DNA from: Mimachlamys varia
Taxonomy: Eukaryota; Mollusca; Bivalvia; Pectinida; Pectinidae
Assembly (NCBI GenBank): GCA_947623455.1
Contig: OX392530.1
Span: 33,015,405-33,079,404 of the forward strand
DNA: 64,000 bases
Direction of reading: 5' to 3'
The notes below the pieces were generated by a model, which was given only the letters and a program-made list of their open reading frames with translations, was not told the DNA's origin and ran no database searches. Positions 62,060-64,000 of the stretch are shown piece after piece (position 1 is the stretch's first letter; every line of letters starts with the position of its first letter). A program made the translations under genes and the position numbers.

Positions 62060-63929
62060 TACAGTTTGGTAGTGAGGTGACCATTGTTGTCATACTGTAG
62101 GTAAATGTTACAGTTTGGTAGTGAGGTGACCATTGTTGTCATACTGTAGGTAAATGTCACAGTTTGGTAGTGAGGTGACCATTATTGTCATACAGTAGGT
62201 AAATGTTACAGGTTGGTAGTGAGGTGGCCATTATTGTCATACTGTAGGTAAATGTCACAGTTTGGTAGTGAGGTGGCCATTATTGTCATACTGTAGGTAC
62301 ATGTCACAGTTTGGTAGTGAGGTGGCCATTATTGTCATACTGTAGGTAAATGTCACAGTTTGGTAGTGAGGTGACCATTATTGTCATACTGTAGGTAAAT
62401 GTCATATAGTTTGATAGTGAGGTGACCATTATTGTCATACTGTAGGTAAATGTCATATAGTTTGATAGTGAGGTGACCATATTTGTCATACTGTAGGTAC
62501 ATGTCACAGTTTGATAGTGAGGTGACCATTATTGTCATACTGTAGGTAAATGTCACAGTTTGGTAGTGAGGTGACCATTATTGTCATACTGTAGGTAAAT
62601 GTCACAGTTTGGTAGTGAGGTGACCATTATTGTCATACTGTAGGTAAATGTCACAGTTTGGTAGTGAGGTGACCATTATTGTCATACTGTAGGTAAATGT
62701 TACAGTTTGGTAGTGAGGTGACCATTATTGTCATACTGTAGGTAAATGTCACAGTTTGGTAGTGAGGTGACCATTATTGTCATACTGTAGGTAATTGTCA
62801 CAGTTTGGTAGTGAGATGACCATTATTGTCATACTGTAGGTAAATGTCACAGTTTGATAGTGAGGTGACCATTATTGTCATACTGTAGGTAAATGTCACA
62901 GTTTGGTAGTGAGGTGACCATTATTGTCATACTGTAGGTAAATGTCACAGTTTGGTAGTGAGGTGACCATTATTGTCATACTGTAGGTATATGTCACAGT
63001 TTGGTAGTGAGGTGACCATTATTGTCATACTGTAGGTAAATGTCACAGTTTGATAGTGAGGTGACCATTATTGTCATACTGTAGGTAAATGTCACAGTTT
63101 GGTAGTGAGGTGACCATTATTGTCATACTGTAGGTAAATGTCACAGTTTGGTAGTGAGGTGACCATTATTGTCATACTGTAGGTAAATGTCACAGTTTGG
63201 TAGTGAGGTGACCATTATTGTCATACTGTAGGTAAATGTCATGGAGTTTGGTAGTGAGGTGACCATTATTGTCATACTGTAGGTAAATGTTATGGAGTTT
63301 GGTAGTGAGGTGACCATTATTGTCGTACTGTAGGTAAATGTCCCAGTTTGGTAGTGAGGTGACCATTATTGTCATACTGTAGGTAAATGTCACAGTTTGG
63401 TAGTGAGATGACCATTATTGTCATACTGTAGGTAAATGTTACAGTTTGGTAGTGAGGTGACCATTATTGTCATACTGTAGGTAAATGTCATGGAGTTTGG
63501 TAGTGAGGTGACCATTATTGTCGTACTGTAGGTAAATGTCCCAGTTTGGTAGTGAGGTGGCCATTATTGTCATACTGTAGGTAAATGTCACAGTTTGGTA
63601 GTGAGGTGACCATTATTGTCATACTGTAGGTAAATGTTACAGTTTGGTAGTGAGGTGACCATTATTGTCATACTGTAGGTAAATGTCACAGTTTGGTAGT
63701 GAGGTGACCATTATTGTCATACTGTAGGTAAATGTCACAGTTTGGTAGTGAGGTGGCCATTATTGTCATACTGTAGGTAAATGTCACAGTTTGGTAGTGA
63801 GGTGGCCATTATTGTCATACTGTAGGTAAATGTCACAGTTTGATAGTGAGGTGACCATTATTGTCATACTGTAGGTAAATGTCACAGTTTGGTAGTGAGG
63901 TGGCCATTATTGTCATACTGTAGGTAAAT

Positions 63930-64000
63930 GTTATATAGTTGGATAGTGAGGTGACCATTATTGTCATACCGTAGGTACATGTCACAGTTTGATAGTCAGG
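63930..64000. repeat. Start of a third copy of the AGTCAGG block, cut by the window end
   Basis: GTTATATAGTTGGATAG, CATACCGTAGGTACATGTC and AGTCAGG (63994-64000) reproduce the series at 55145-55217 and 61266-61338, here 2662 bp after copy 2. A related partial series without the AGTCAGG marker lies at about 62290-62530. Confidence 0.8.

Larger units (their letters stand above)
23811..64000. repeat. 49-bp satellite array of at least 40 kb, continuing past the window
   Basis: Roughly 820 head-to-tail units with landmarks GGTAAATGTCACAGTTTGG and GTGACCATTATTGTCATAC, all in one orientation and with no inserted element seen. The plus strand is G- and T-rich (per unit about 13 G, 6 C, 17 T, 13 A). 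Most units are 49 bp; 51-bp and 47-bp classes differ at one site. Recurrent substitutions mark regional subfamilies. The leftmost unit (23811-23868) is strongly diverged, and the window ends mid-array. Minus-strand frames of 60-150 codons reading MTFTYSMTIMVTSLPN occur only where 51-bp units cluster (51 is divisible by 3), so they are treated as artefacts. There is no promoter, splice or start context to support them. Confidence 0.97.

Noticed and set aside
27210..63393. Many minus-strand frames of 60-152 codons encode repeats of MTFTYSMTIMVTSLPN.
   Set aside because: They appear only where 51-bp units make the repeat divisible by three, and they are closed by the next 49-bp unit. They start and stop at arbitrary units and duplicate each other in two frames, with no gene context.
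23811..64000. The regular 49-bp repeats could be taken for a CRISPR array.
   Set aside because: There are no unique spacers: repeats abut head to tail and the whole 49 bp recurs. The context is eukaryotic and there are no cas genes.
23811..64000. Calling the large array a centromere or telomere-associated satellite.
   Set aside because: Sequence alone gives no evidence of position or chromatin state, and no telomeric motif is present in the window.

Overview
The window is eukaryotic, AT-rich, non-coding DNA dominated by tandem repeats and transposable elements. I recognise no host protein gene, rRNA or functional tRNA. The best guess is a marine mollusc, probably a bivalve. This rests on a Ser/Leu-tRNA-type SINE with a body I associate with molluscan SINEs, dispersed repeats built around GACCTTGAGGTCAAGGTC, and an APE-type LINE carrying a 2A-like motif. 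It is an inference that I cannot verify by search.

Layout. 1-893: end of a 57/58-bp tandem array that runs off the left edge. 894-4298: single-copy-looking DNA with a pair of diverged dispersed repeats and a tRNA-like SINE remnant. 4299-4995: 26-bp minisatellite. 4996-10095: non-coding DNA with a LINE 3' tail, another dispersed-repeat relic and a cluster of X-box-like GTTACC motifs. 10096-11275: 24-bp minisatellite. About 12179-20462 (minus strand): a two-ORF non-LTR retrotransposon. ORF1 (coiled coil plus RRM-like) lies at 19481-20362 and ORF2 (hydrophobic leader, 2A motif, endonuclease, reverse transcriptase) at 12592-16011. A 2.6-kb, 44-bp minisatellite sits between the two ORFs. 20963-21364: MITE with a perfect 23-bp terminal inverted repeat that includes TTAA. 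21437-21617: second, imperfect MITE. 22512-22747: tRNA-derived SINE. 23811-64000: one 49-bp satellite array of at least 40 kb (roughly 820 units) that runs off the right edge.

Functionally, the only proteins are those of the LINE. ORF1p should bind and package the element RNA. ORF2p should nick the target and reverse-transcribe, and the 2A motif predicts that its short hydrophobic N-terminus is released from the EN-RT part during translation. Both reading frames are open, so the copy is young or selected. The SINE and MITEs are non-autonomous and would need enzymes encoded elsewhere.

About 70 percent of the window is tandem repeat from five unrelated unit families (57, 26, 24, 44 and 49 bp). 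The 49-bp array shows nested higher-order duplications, regional sequence variants and a single site of 2-bp length variation, all of which allow its history to be reconstructed.
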